DNA of 64,000 bases from Diphasiastrum complanatum (GCA_029204225.1 CM055107.1:273478-337477); one strand, 5' to 3'. Positions 21,977 through 34,369 are shown, counted from the stretch's first letter. The notes: a model not told the origin generated them from the letters alone. Numbers and translations: made by a program.

Positions 21977-22884
21977 GGATGGTACTCTATTTTACTACTT
22001 CTACTTGATATTGTAAACCTTGCAAGGTATATGACCCTTAGAAAGTTTTTTGGTGGGAAAATTTAAACCTCCGACTACACTTATGGCATTTTCAAAGGTC
22101 AAGATCACCTACCTCTCATCCTACGGTTAGAAATGACCACTTTACTTTCATTTGATTGCACCTATATTAGTGGTTTTCTTGCATCAATTCATATGTGTTT
22201 ATGCATCGCTGGCTAAGGTGATTGGCTATGCCATCACTAGCTAGACATCTTGTTTATGAATGAAGACCATCAGTCGCTGGCATCTTGTTTATAAATGAAT
22301 ACCATCAGAAACATATTTGGTAGACAATATACATTGCCAATCGCTGTTCTGCAGGGTATATATCATCTGCCCAATTGCGATCCCACAAGCTATTGTTGAC
22401 CAGAGGAGAGTTTGCTTTCTTTATGTATGCTTCCATGTAAGATACATGAGGTAGCCAGTCTTCAAGAGCGCTCAACGCAACCCAACGCTACCTATCCAGC
22501 ATACTATCCTACGTATAGTAGGGTAGCTCTTTAGATAATTTGGTATGAAAGAAGTATATCGCGATGGACCAGCAATGAGCTAGTGTACCTTTCTCATGCC
22601 AATTTCCAGTGATGAGCTCTCTTGATGGTTTTTAAATGTATGATTTGTATTATCACAATGAGCAGTTGAGATACGTATACGTCATAACTATATTTGCTAT
22701 CATATTTGGCTTTCATATTTGGCTTTCAACAGTATAGCAGCAAGATTGCATGAGTTTTAAGCTTTATATCATTGGTTTCCAACATATGAAAAGAAAAGGT
22801 ATGATCTCTACTACATGAACGTTTACCATGCAAGAATAACACTGTTAAGAATGCTCCGATAATGGGTTATACAAGATAGTATGG
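21410..22884 (+). repeat. Left arm of inner inverted repeat
   Basis: About 1.47 kb, closely matching the reverse complement of 29715-31180. It includes two CT microsatellites (21415-21478 and 21915-21974), a local direct duplication of the AACTAGTAAGGTTGAAACAT phrase, and a block at 22340-22540 that looks gene-like in composition but that I could not identify. The inner boundary is sharp, at ATGGATCAC (22884). Confidence 0.85.
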
Positions 22885-25430
22885 ATCACAACCATAATAT
22901 ATCTATCATGTGCATTAATATGTAATGCTATACATAGACTTGCATACGGACTTTGACGGTTCTCAAAGGCACTCAAAAGCTTATATGGCCAGTTCACAGG
23001 AATCGCTTGTGTCGACCATTCAGGTTGGTGTTTGTCACATATTTCGGCGTTGCTCTAAGATAGAAGCTTCAAAGTTGGGTACATTGAATGCTTTAGAGAA
23101 TGACTGCTATAATACTTATGGAAAAATGTTTGACAATTACCCTCATCTATGGCATGCTTGAATGTAGCATACTTAAGCAAAATTTTATACTATAAACAAT
23201 CGTCCTCATAGATGGCATAAATAAAGGCTTTTGTTTATGAAAATGAGTATTGTGCTTGACTGCATATTAAATCATGAGCAAGGTTCAAAAGTTTATCTAA
23301 CAATAAGATTGCTTGCGGACTCCTGCATGGCATGGATTTGCCCAAGAAGTCACGAATACCACACATGACTTGCTTACAAGTAGGAATTTTGGTATGGCAT
23401 GGATTTGCCCCAAATTTCATGTGCTAGTCCAAGCTACTTATACGTTAGTAGTTTGCATTGTATTTTACTGCTCTTTTCTAATATGCATTATAGTATACTT
23501 GTTCAATCAAAAGATAGGAACCTAAACCATCAAACTGATCAGTATGGCACTAGCTCTGATACGATATCGATATGGTTAGGCCTATTACTTTGAATGACTG
23601 TCAATAAGGAAAGATCGGACTATAAAAAATTTTATCTACACTGCAAGTTGATCAGTTGAGCTTAACGTATTTTGTACATGGATAACAACTGACATTCAGC
23701 GTTGACACCTGTCTTCCTCACTATGCTAACTTGTGTGGTTTTGTGTTGTGGGATGGTGGCAGGTGCCAATTATGGTCTGCTTTATAGTGCTTTCTAGTAC
23801 TGTGTACTTTTCAGCTATGTTTTTCCTTGTTGGTTTATGAATAAAGGGTTATAAAAAGTTTTGATCTTGACTTGTCAAGAGGAACTTTGATCTGTTTATC
23901 TCTTGCTTGCTCGCTCTCTCTTTACTTGTGACACCTAAATGGCAAAACTCGAGGCTCTTAACTCTTTGCATTTGATTGTTTTTTTGGTTAACAGTGGATT
24001 TTATGTAATGTCCTAAAGTAGTTTTATTAGAAAGGTCACTTCCTAAGTCTTGCTGGAGTGAGACTAACCTTTATTGATGGATTTGTTGGACTCAACTTGT
24101 ATGTATCTTCTAAAATGCAAACTCGATTCAAATGTATGTTTTGAAACCAACTCACTTTAAATATATGCTGAGAAACCAACTCAACAAGACTATCAAGGCT
24201 CTAAAATCAAAGAATGGTGGCATTAGAGGAGTTCTAAATCCAAAAAAGACCCTTTGTAAAGATACTTTTAATATTTTTTCTCAAATTTTGCTTACACATG
24301 GACCAATCAGAACACTCAAATTTGAAATCTACGTAACGTAGCTCATTAGAATTGAAAAAAAAAGGTTTCTTAGTGATGCTATAATTCGGCACCGGGGGCA
24401 GCCCGCAAGCATGACATGTTACTCATAGTATAATATGCAATTATCATTTAAAATATGATAACTTTTTAACTGTAGCTCCAATTGAGACGAAAATTCTACC
24501 CTCGGAAAGCGCTCAACGAGAGCTTTACAATGGTACCCTACATGCGTACTTCCAAGCTACCGTTCAAAAGTAATGGCCGGGTACTCTATCCATGCACAAG
24601 AGAGATATGTGGACTTTTTTTTTGGTCTAAAACTTTGAACAATAGCTTGAAAGTAGCATGTAGGTACCATTGGAAAGCTCTCGTCAAGCGCTTTCCAACA
24701 ATATAATTTTCGTCTCAATCGGAGTTTTTGTCAAAAAGTTATCCTATTTTAAATGAACTACAAACAGTAATGTACATAGAATGGTTAAGCATCGAAACTA
24801 GTGCGGGCAAAAATGAAAAAGAATTTGGGCAGAAAGTGAATTTATTTTGGTAATTTACATTAATAAACTTTGTCAATCTACATGGCATTTCTTAAAAGGT
24901 CTTTTTTGGACTAATGTTGATTATTGGTCAAGCTATACTTGAAGGACAAACATAATCAACAACATGCCTAGTTACGAAACTTGAAACTAATAACCTATGG
25001 ACAACAATCGCAAATAAAAACTCTCAGTCCAGTACAATCAAAGTGAGGCTTCAATGTTATATGAGATTACAAACAATGTTGCAATGGTATGGCACATTTT
25101 GATAAGTAAAGGAGTAGAATGATTAGGCAGCAATTTATTTAAGCAGTAAATCACCTGAAAACTGTAATTTTAAAAAAAAACTAAAAAATGTTACTGTTCA
25201 TCCTCAGAACAGACTTTGGTATACTGTCGAAATAGATGTTGGTTGATTCTGACGAATCTTTAAGATACTTAGCTGACAAACTCAACTAAAGACTGACTTA
25301 GCGCCCACTGATTTGCGCTAGCTCCAAGCTCTTGTACTCAGTTTTGATTATTATCATAGTGTATTTTTTTCTACACTATGTTTTTGGTTCCATTGTGCAT
25401 TGCGGTATTCATTTCATCTTGAACTCATAG
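22885..25430. other. Spacer sequence without a recognised gene
   Basis: This lies between the left inner arm and a copia fragment. Frames at 22925-23161, 24132-24341 and 24482-24706 show no known motif. The only clear structure is an inverted repeat at 24446-24755. Confidence 0.45.
24446..24755. repeat. Short imperfect inverted repeat (hairpin)
   Basis: Arms of about 110 bases (24446-24555 and 24645-24755) pair with each other. Landmarks are TTGAGACGAAAAT, GGAAAGCGCT and AACGAGAGCTTT in the left arm and their complements in the right. The loop is about 90 bases. It could be a MITE-like foldback or a remnant of one. Confidence 0.7.
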
Positions 25431-25483
25431 CTAGTAATTGACACACTACCGATCTATCCCCATCTGCTCACCACTTTCGCTAC

Positions 25484-25740
25484 TCACCACGTTTCCATCA
25501 AATTCCTACATGCTAGTTTATATAAGTATCCATGTCTCTTGCCGAGTGCAAGGATCTTATTTGTCCTATCGATAATTCGACATTGATCAGACTCAAACTC
25601 TACCCTATGACCTAAATCAGCAATTCTACTTACTGATAACATATTTCTTGTGAGTTTAGGTACATACAAAACGTTTGATAGTAGTTTGAATTGATCATGC
25701 TAGAACATCACTCTTACAGTGCATTCATCTTCGATAGTAT
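25484..25740 (-). pseudogene. Copia pol fragment (protease to pre-integrase junction)
   Basis: On the minus strand the text LLSNVLYVPKL is followed by TRNMLSVSRIADLG and LALGKRHGYLYKL, the standard copia segment between protease and the GAG-pre-integrase domain. Nothing else of that element is seen nearby. It is cut at about 25740, where the terminal repeat of the next element begins. Confidence 0.75.
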
Positions 25741-25741
25741 G

Positions 25742-26005
25742 TGTGCTAACATCGCCAAGATGAATTCGTGCACGTGTCAATACACCCATGTGCCCCTCAT
25801 TAATGAGTCAAAATGATGCATACGGACAGACACGTGGACCACTTAAATGATGCCACATGTACCGGATTTATCATTTTTCGTCAAAAATTCAGTTTTTTCA
25901 TGGAAATATCGATCTCAAGTGCGTTGAACAGGCTTTTAGTATCGCTTTTGAGCGGGGGTACATCGGCTAGAGAAAATCAAAATGAAAAAGTGTGCTTGAG
26001 AGTAT
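25742..26005. repeat. Left terminal inverted repeat of the H3-carrying element
   Basis: Contains CCTCATTAATGAGTC, CGGACAGACACGTGGACC, ATCGATCTCAAG and TGTGCTTGAGAG, all present as reverse complements in the right-end units. Confidence 0.75.
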
Positions 26006-28281
26006 TTTTGATAGCAAGACAGGGTGAATATAAATGAGAGATACAAGACTGTTGGGGACAAAAGAAACTTGATAGCTTTTAGATTGGCAAAAATCATAAG
26101 AAGAAAGGTCACCAATGTCGCTGATGTCTTGGGAAAATATTTCCAACTGAGAGGCACTATCCTCATCAAGGTCATCAGTAAAGACAAGATGATGTGGTGA
26201 AAGAGGTGCATCAAAAAACGAAAGGGGAAATAATAGTGGGTGTGATACCATTTTCATTTTTCAGACACATGAATACTTTTCTAATGTGTAAATTACAGAA
26301 CTTTTCTTCTTCTTCAAATCTTTCGACGAAATCATTGAGACGATTATAAAGATTTTACATTAGACTCAGAGTATCTTTCTTCTTAACAAACTCAAGATAG
26401 ATCTTAACCCAATCAATAATCTCAAGTAAATCAATAAGACAAAGAATTTTATCCTCAGGTCCAGTAGAAGAACAAGTGGCCATATCAGTATCGATGATAA
26501 AATTATTCATTTCGACAGCCTTTTTCATACAGCAAATCAAAGTTTGAACAAAATGGTTAGGCGGAGGAAGGGGCTCCCCATAACCCAAAGCAGCAGTATC
26601 CTGAAATCATCCTGTTGTGGACTATATCATGCAAACAGAGCTTTGTTAGCTTATGAATCGGATAAAAGGAAAAGAACAATGAACAGGATTTTACTTTTTC
26701 AATATCCACGTCGACTTGTAGATTGTACCACTCAAAAAAGAGCTTTGTATTGTACAAGACGAACCAAGCACAAATAAAAGCATCCCTTTGTTGTACACAC
26801 TGTAGATATTGAACGAAAATTATTGATATTATGACTTACAATTTATTCATACTGTGACGATAGATTTAAAATAATAAAAAAAGAGATGCATATTAGGGAT
26901 AAATTGAATATACCTTGAGAGATTTAATAGTTATCTCCCCAATAGAAGTGGCTGTAGTCAGTTTTTGATGAACGACATCATGAAGTAGAAAATCAAATTC
27001 TCTGTGTATTTTCAGCTGAGTTTATTTTTACGCATAAAAAATTTGATACTCCCTCATTTATTTTTACAGAAAGAATATTCAGGCTCCAATGCCGACTACA
27101 ACAATCATAATGAAAATTAGAATCAATTCTGACATGAGTATAGTCATCAAAATAAAAGACATCAACAACATATAGCAAACCTTACTTATTCTCATATGGA
27201 ATCAAGTAGAATTTGGCCACATGACAACACTCGATGAAATATATAGCCCTTTCAAAATCAGCCTCTTTTGCCTTCACAGCACCCACGAAAAATGGACTCA
27301 CCACAAAAACAACTCCCTTCGAATCCATACTAATACTATGCTACAAAATTTGTTGGCCGACTTCAATAATCACATCCTTGATTTCTGAAGTTTTACCTTT
27401 AAGCTGTGTACAAAATTTGGGACCTAATCTATAGCTTTTATTTAAATCCGGAAGCAAAAAAGTCAAAATAATTGTTGAGCATATCAATTTTATTGCCTAA
27501 ATAAGATTCGTATTGATTGTAATGGTCAGAATAAAAAAAATCTGATTGAAATCATATGGAATTCTAACAAAAAGACTGTACCGGTTTTGAATTAGATGCC
27601 GACATAATATTTATAGATTTCTTAGTTATATTGTCCAGCTCCTCTTGGGTTATCTCCACCTTCGGCGAAGAAACCTTCTGAGGAGGTGGACGAGTAATAA
27701 GAGGAAGAGAGGCTGATCATGTTTTTGAATAAGAGCCTGATTCAGAGGACAGAACGATTTGGGGTCACTTTCCAGGTATTACCTTAGGAGGAAGGGAAAC
27801 AACTAGCCTACGAGATTCAGTTTTCTTTGGGACAGCCTGCTTCCTTTTCGTCGAGGTAGTTGGCAAGTCTAATCTATCCAGAGGTAGGTCTCTGGAGGTG
27901 CTGGCGTTATCCACATGAAACCCTGAATACCTATCTCGAAGTCGTTTGAGAATAACAAAATATTTAGGCATGATGGTAACACGCTTACCATGCACGTCCA
28001 GAAGACAAGAGTCCTCAAAAAACTGGGACATGAGCACCCTATAAGACCTACATGGCTGTCACGGCAAAACAAACATCAAGCCAAATTGGCAGGGTGACAT
28101 TCCTCACAGATCGGCTGAAAGGGGCTCTAGGGATCAACAATTCAGTCGATCTCTGGAGTTTTCTGATCTCCCTCAGCCAGACCTGCCTTCTGCCATGTCT
28201 ACAGCCAGTATCAAGGGGGACACGGGCACGCGAAGGCTGTACAGTGGTTATGGCACGAGCAATGAATTTGGTCCTAGCCAT
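25967..28281 (-). pseudogene. Histone H3-like fusion gene, multi-exon, broken
   Basis: The start at 28281 gives MARTK followed by a shortened, altered tail. Then comes LREIRKLQRSTELLI, the alpha-N and alpha-1 region of histone H3, and a shortened alpha-2 ending in AVTAM. After a frame change near 28048, FFED and KRVTIMPK (alpha-2/alpha-3 boundary) and KRLRDR follow in the frame down to 27765. A long S/P/K-rich extension continues to about 27580 across TGA stops. Further coding blocks with plausible splice sites follow: about 27428-27186, 27095-26914 and 26799 down to about 25967. They show several frame changes and no domain I know. The 3' end runs into the left terminal repeat. H3 Lys4 is kept; Lys9 is not. 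The H3 assignment is strong; the fusion is inferred from collinear blocks and GT/AG borders. Confidence 0.65.
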
Positions 28282-28440
28282 CATGGTTAGATATAAAAGA
28301 AGGACAAAAAAAAATTTGCAGAACAAAAGACACAAAAAAATTTGCTGAAGAAAGGACACAGAAAAATTTGCAACAAAAAGAAGCTTGAAAGATTGAGTAT
28401 TGATTTGGAACGGAGGATTAGCAACACAAAAAAAAAAAAG

Positions 28441-29714
28441 TGAAGTTCCACGCTCGAAAGTGATATTGGAGATATCACGGTATCGATCTTGAGCGCAGTG
28501 GATTCTAGAAGGCTGTTGGACAGGCTTGAGATCGATATTGAGATGTAAAACACTGAAAATTTGTGAGGAAAAATGAAAAATCCGTGGAGGTATTTATAAA
28601 TTTTTTTTTGCACGTGTGAAAAACTGACGAGAGACATGTGGCATCAATTCAGTGGTCCACGTGTCCATCCGTACGGATCATTATGACTCATTAATGAGGG
28701 ACACATGGGTGTGTGGCACGTGCATGAATCAGATATCGCCACGCATCATTCTGCACGTGACAACTATCATATCAATCATTTTCTGTAAGGTCGAATCTTT
28801 TGGACCAATCATGCAACAACACGTGTCGTTCGTGATTTTTTGATTTTTGGGTCTATTATCGATTTCAAGCACACTTTTCAATCTCATTTCCCTTCGTTTG
28901 TACCTCTACGCCTGAAATTGATATACCTTTCTAGGATATCGCTCTCAAGCGTGCTTTTTCACGTGTCCTTTAAAAAAAAATTGATTTCTACGTCAAATAT
29001 CGATTTCAAGTGCACCTTTCAACCTTTTTGCTTTCCGTTTGTACATCCACACCTGAGATCCATAGATATCGCTCTCAAGCGCATTTTTTCACCCCAAATT
29101 TCCCTTTCCAATGTATCCGCACTAAAAAGCGATACTAGAAGTCTGTTTGACGCGCTTGAGATCGATATTGCACAAAACAGACTAAGAATTTGTGACACTT
29201 AATAAAAAATTCGAAACACGTGGCGTCATTTCAGTGCTCCATGTGGCCTTCCATACACATCATGATGACTATTTGATGAGGGACACGTGTGGCTATGACA
29301 CATGTATTAATCAGAAACAACCACGTGTCATTCCGCATGTGACAATTGTTGCATCAGTCATTATCTATACGGAAGAATTTTTTTAACCAATCATGAAAAT
29401 ACACGTGTCCTTTAAAAAAAATTTGATTTCTATGTCTAATATCGATTTCAAGTGCACTTATTAACCTTTTTGCTTTTGGTTTGTACCTTCATGCCTGAGA
29501 TCGATTTTACTTTTTAAGATATCACTCTCAAGCAAACTTTTTCATTCTGATTTTCTCTAGCCTATGTACCCACGCTCAAAACTGATACTAAAAGCTTGTT
29601 CAACGCGCTTGAGATCGATATTGCCATGAAGAAAATTGAATTTTAGACGAAAAATGATAAATCCGGTACACGTGGTGTCATTTAAGTGGTTCATGTGTCT
29701 GTCCGTATGCATCA
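28441..29714. repeat. Right-end tandem repeat units of the H3-carrying element
   Basis: Three diverged units share GCTTGAGATCGATATT (near 28523, 29152 and 29608), an ACACGTGGCGTCATTT-like block and, in units 1 and 2, GATGAGGGACAC (near 28695 and 29275). Units are about 630 and 455 bases apart. The left terminal repeat is an inverted copy most like unit 3 plus the outer part of unit 1. Confidence 0.7.
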
Positions 29715-30618
29715 TTATGTGATCCATACTATCTTGTATAACCCATTATCAAAGCATTCTTAACAGTGTTATTCTTGCATGGTAAACGTTCAGGTAGTAG
29801 AGATCATACCTTTTCTTTTCGTATGTTGGAAACCAATGATACAAAGCTTAAAACTCATGCAATCTTGCTGCTATACTGTTGAAAGCCAAATATGATAGCA
29901 AATATAGTTATGACATATACGTATCTCAAGTGCTCATTGTGATAATACAAATCATACATTTAAAAACCATCAAGAGAGCTCATCGCTGGAAAGTGGCATG
30001 AGAAAGGTATACTAGCTCATCGTTGGTCCATCGCGATATACTTCTTTCATACCAAATTATCTAAAGAGCTACCCTACTATACGTAGGATAGTATGTTGGT
30101 TAGGTAGCGTTGGGTTGCGTTGAGCGCTCTTGAAGAGTGGGTACCTCATGTATCTTACATGGAAGCATACATAAAGAAAGCAAACTCTTCTCTGGTCAGC
30201 AATAGCTTGTGGGATCGCAATTGGGCAGATGATATATACCCTACAGAAAAGTGATTGGCAATGTATATTGTCTACCAAATATGTTTCTGATGGTATTCAT
30301 TTATAAACAAGATGCTAGCGACTGATAGTATCCATTCATAAACAAGATGTCTAGCTAGTGATGGCATAGCCAATCACCTTAGCCAGCGATGCATAAACAC
30401 ATATGAATGGATGCAAGAAAACCACTAATATAGGTGCAATCAAATGAAAGTAAAGTGGTCATTTATAATCGTAGGATGAGAGGTAGGTGATCTTGACCTT
30501 TGAAAATGCCATAAGTATAGTTGGAGGTTAAAATTTTCCCACCAAAAAACTTTCTAAGGGTCATATACCTTGCAAGGTTTACAATATCAAGTAGAAGTAG
30601 AAAAATAGAGTACCATCC

Positions 30619-30687
<69 letters not shown>

Positions 30688-31117
30688 TTAAAGGTAACCA
30701 ACTAGGAAGGTGTGTATCCCTTGATTTTCATTCATTAAAGGCGTGGTTCAAATGTTTCTTGTGGACGATAAGTTTCACAAGAAAGCCCAAACGCCGCAGG
30801 GTGGGAGCATGTGGTGACATTCTGGAATATGATATAATCATACGGTTTGAGAATTTTGATTAGCACTCTATAATGTTCTCTCTCTTTTTATCTTCGTTTG
30901 TCTTTACGGTGTGTGTGTGTGTGTGTAAGTATGATGCCATTAGTTTATGTTTCAACCTTACTAGTTCATGCTACTCTAATTCATAGTATCTTAATTTATG
31001 TTTAGGGTGGGTGTGTATGTAAGTATGATGCCATTAGTTTATGTTTCAAACTTACTAGTTCATGCTACTCTAATTCATAGTATCTTAATTTATGTGTTAT
31101 ATATTCGTTTATATTTC

Positions 31118-31177
<60 letters not shown>

Positions 31178-31180
31178 CCA
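29715..31180 (-). repeat. Right arm of inner inverted repeat
   Basis: Reverse complement of 21410-22884. The inner edge is at TGATCCATACTATC (29715), abutting the H3-carrying element. It includes GA runs at 30621-30679 and 31121-31174 and a GT run near 30908-30926. Confidence 0.85.
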
Positions 31181-31525
31181 GTCTTTGATTGCTATTTAGT
31201 GAGGGACTTTGATGTGGGTATTTGAATCTGTTGTGGCCTAAGTTGACGAATTCTCAATGGTATTTTGAAATAGATGAGGCACCTCCGTAGTGGGGTGGAC
31301 TACTGTGGTATGGGACACCAATGCTCCATCTAGTGAATAGATGGCAATAGCTAGATGTTTGTTGTAAAAAATTCAAAGCCTGATGGAGGTAAAGCCAAAG
31401 ACGAGTGGAATGGTAGGGAAGTAAACCCATTAATGTGTTGTTAAATTTCTTAGAGTTGAATCAATTTAATATTGATCGATCTTTTGTGACGTTAAAGGAT
31501 ATATCTTTCAAATTTGTACAAACAA

Positions 31526-31770
31526 AATATAGAGCAAAAGATTGAATTTCTTCATTCAAATTGCAATTACTGTTGGTGTGTTGTCCTCTAGTAATTTGCG
31601 TTGGATTGGGATTTTGTTTATGATGTGTGACCATTAAATAATTTTTACAATATATAGGCAAAGATTAAATTTCTTCATTCAAATTGCAATTACTGCTGGT
31701 GTGTTGTCTTCTAGTAATTTGCGTTGGATTTGGGATTTTGTGTATGATGTGTGACCATGAAAGAATTTTT
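31526..31770. repeat. Tandem duplication, unit about 145 bp
   Basis: Two copies of a segment with TTTCTTCATTCAAATTGCAA, GTAATTTGCGTTGGATT and ATGATGTGTGACCAT. They are nearly identical, with a few substitutions. Confidence 0.8.
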
Positions 31771-34364
31771 TTGGAGGGTACCATAATAAAACTTTCTCCT
31801 ACTTATATTGATTATGCTACTCAAATAGCAGTTGGATTGGTCCCTGCTTGCATACTTGTTTGGGAGAGGGCAACTTGACGAGACCTTTCAAGGGATGCCC
31901 CAAGGTCTGAAGCCTTGGACATAGGCCTTATTAGCTGAAGCACATGGCACGTTGTCATACTTCATTGTAAGCATTCTAATAAACATTCCATGGTCTAGAG
32001 GGGCAATGACAAACACCTGTGGGGGATATGGCACGTGTAGCATTGTTGCCATTTCCAAAATAAGAATGTTGTGTTATGCCAAAAAGGCATTGCCATAAGC
32101 TGAATTCATTCACAGACAATGCACTTTTCTGCACAAAAATAACGATAGTGCTTACTTGATATGTCTTTTTGTTTTATCATATTAGATGAGTCTAGCATAT
32201 AGACATGCAAGCTCGTTCACCCATAAATGCGACCTGGATCACAGGTAGTGTAACCTGCTCTAATACCATAAAAATTTCAAGCCCTAGCTCTGCGATATCT
32301 CAACTACTATAGAAGACAGCAGGAATCACAAATTTCAATTAATGAATTCAGAGAAGCACTTTGGGGAGCATTTGTTTTCTTCAAGTAACAAGAACAAAAT
32401 TACGTGCATGTGTGTGGATTAGAAAGATCTAAATAAGTTAAATGTAAAGGTCGAGCTCATTATTGATACATGGAGGGAAAAACCTCACAAAGATAGACCT
32501 ATGGACATTATATCATCAAATCTGGATTTGAGTTGAAGATGTCTCTAAAACTGGCTTTAGGACTAGGTATGGCTATCATGTTTAGTGATGCCATTTTCTT
32601 TGATAAAATGCTCCATAAACGTTTTAGAAAATGATGAATGATCTCAATGATTGTGTAAGTTGCAGGTGATCGATAGATGAAGCAGTGAGCACTAGCAGCT
32701 GTCCGTCCTCAACCACACAGAGAAGACAAGTTTAGTGTCATTACGGTGGAATTTTTTGACATTTTTTATTGTCAAAAAACATATGAACACAATTTTTTAG
32801 AAAGCAACTGAGACAATAAGTTGAGAAGGTCGTGTGATGGAAAAGATGAAGAAAGCCAGTTTGATGTCTTTAATGCTATCTTGTTAACATATGACTGTAT
32901 AGGCTAATGAGACATCAAAAATAGGTGCCTGCAAACTTCGCTAGTGGTGAAATTGAATACTTAAGGATTATTCTGAATGTGCAGGAGGTTGCTAAGAAGT
33001 GCCATGACTAATCAAAGGATGACAATAGAGTTTGACGAGTTTAAGGGCATGGTCAAAGACACATATTCATAGTTATGAACTGATTGCTAAGGGAGTGAAA
33101 GAAAGGAGTTTCCGTAGATAATATGCATCTATCCTAGGTCTGGCCTGCATTGCAACAAGGGGAAAGCATTGATGATTGTTACAAAGTTTATTATATATTT
33201 TTGTTTCCAACATAAGATGTGTTTGTCCAAATTTGAGCCAAAAAGTTTCTAGAAGAATGTCACAATTGACCTTTTTTGAGGTTCCATGATATAACTCAGA
33301 TTGCAGCTTATGCTTGGGTCCTTATGAGACATAAGTAATGCTGGCTAGCTAAGATTCATTTTAAATTCTATAATGTTGTTTCGATATGGATTGTTTTAGT
33401 TTCTTTTTTGGATTTTTGTAAGCTTCACCTAATGCTATTACTGAATTCTCAATTGAATTTTACGAATAGATATTACATAATATAACAGTTAGTTTTGAAG
33501 AACTTGATAGATACTTGTGTTGCCTGCATGTGTAAAAATGCACAAGAAATGTTTCGACTCATGTCAAGGGTAAAACCTCATAGGGTATTAAGAGTTTCAA
33601 AGGCTACTTCATTTGTTCAGTAAGCCAGTAAGCAATTATCAATGGATATGACAATATATGGACCAGTGTCGCATTGGATCACGTTCTGCTGCAACAGCGA
33701 TCTTTTTAATTAATTTTTCTGCATAGAAGTTGAAAAAAATACCACTAAATGGCCTAAAAATAGGTTAATAGGAGCAGAAAATAATTTACATTCTATCTGA
33801 ACAATTTCAGACACCAATAAATCTATTTTTTGGGAAAAAAATCAAAAAAAAAAAATTAGTGCACGTTCCGGGAAACCCTAATGGGATTTCCCAGATTGCG
33901 TTCCGGAACGGAACGTGCAACTTTGATATGGACAGTGGTAGTTACTCCAAACAAATATAGACTACAAAACAGTTGAGGACAACAGAAGCAACATTTTTGG
34001 TTTCATGAAATATGTTTCTGTCTTACATAGTTTACCTAGTCTATTGTTTCAGATTGGGATACTAAATCAACAACTAACTTCTTAAGAGCACTTATAGAGA
34101 AATTCGGACCAGCATTAAGTTTATGTTCCTCTTTTTGTCCTCAAAATGGTTGACAATATGAAGTGCACAAATGGTCCTATCCTAGAACTTTGATGTTTAT
34201 GTCTTTGAACAAAGACTAGTATGTGCCTTTGGTAGAATTTGCCTAGAATGTAACACATGTGCTCTATGGGCAAAGGCACCATTTGCCACTTTATTTGCTT
34301 TAGAATAATTAAAAAGTTTTTGCTATTGATAAGTTTTGTGAAGACTATACGATTGCCTATGAGC
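31771..34364. other. Intergenic sequence, no recognised gene
   Basis: No coding motif found. At 32257-32268 the minus strand reads TGGTATTAGAGC, one base from a copia/gypsy primer site, which hints at a worn LTR element, but no LTR pair is visible. A small palindromic block lies at 33855-33922. Confidence 0.4.
33855..33922. repeat. Short palindromic block
   Basis: TGCACGTTCCGGGAAACCC at the left pairs with a right end finishing CGGAACGTGCA. The centre contains a second local palindrome, GTTCCGGAAC. It resembles a small foldback element or the tip of one. Confidence 0.55.
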
Positions 34365-34369
34365 AAGTA

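Larger units (their letters stand above)
25742..29714 (-). mobile_element. TIR-type element carrying a histone H3-like fusion gene
   Basis: The left end (25742-26005) is the reverse complement of sequence at the right end. The best match is 29515-29714, with further copies in the units at 28441-28985 and 29100-29420. The right outer edge is missing about the last 60 bases relative to the left end and abuts the inner inverted-repeat arm. Long terminal inverted repeats with subterminal tandem copies suggest a DNA transposon, for instance Mutator-like, but I found no transposase motif and no target duplication. The interior is filled by one decayed multi-exon gene on the minus strand. Confidence 0.6.

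Noticed and set aside
22340-22540. Protein-coding exon inside the inner inverted-repeat arm
   Set aside because: Composition is suggestive on both strands, but no motif is recognisable, stops interrupt each frame, and the second arm copy does not keep any frame better than the others.
25967-28281. Centromeric histone CENH3 as the source of the H3-like domain
   Set aside because: The segment KRVTIMPK and the MARTK start agree with canonical H3; the longer loop-1 and other CENH3 features are not seen. A profile comparison would be needed to settle this.
32257-32268. Minus-strand TGGTATTAGAGC as a primer-binding site
   Set aside because: One base differs from the consensus, but no LTR edges, polypurine tract or pol remnants lie nearby, so an element cannot be supported.
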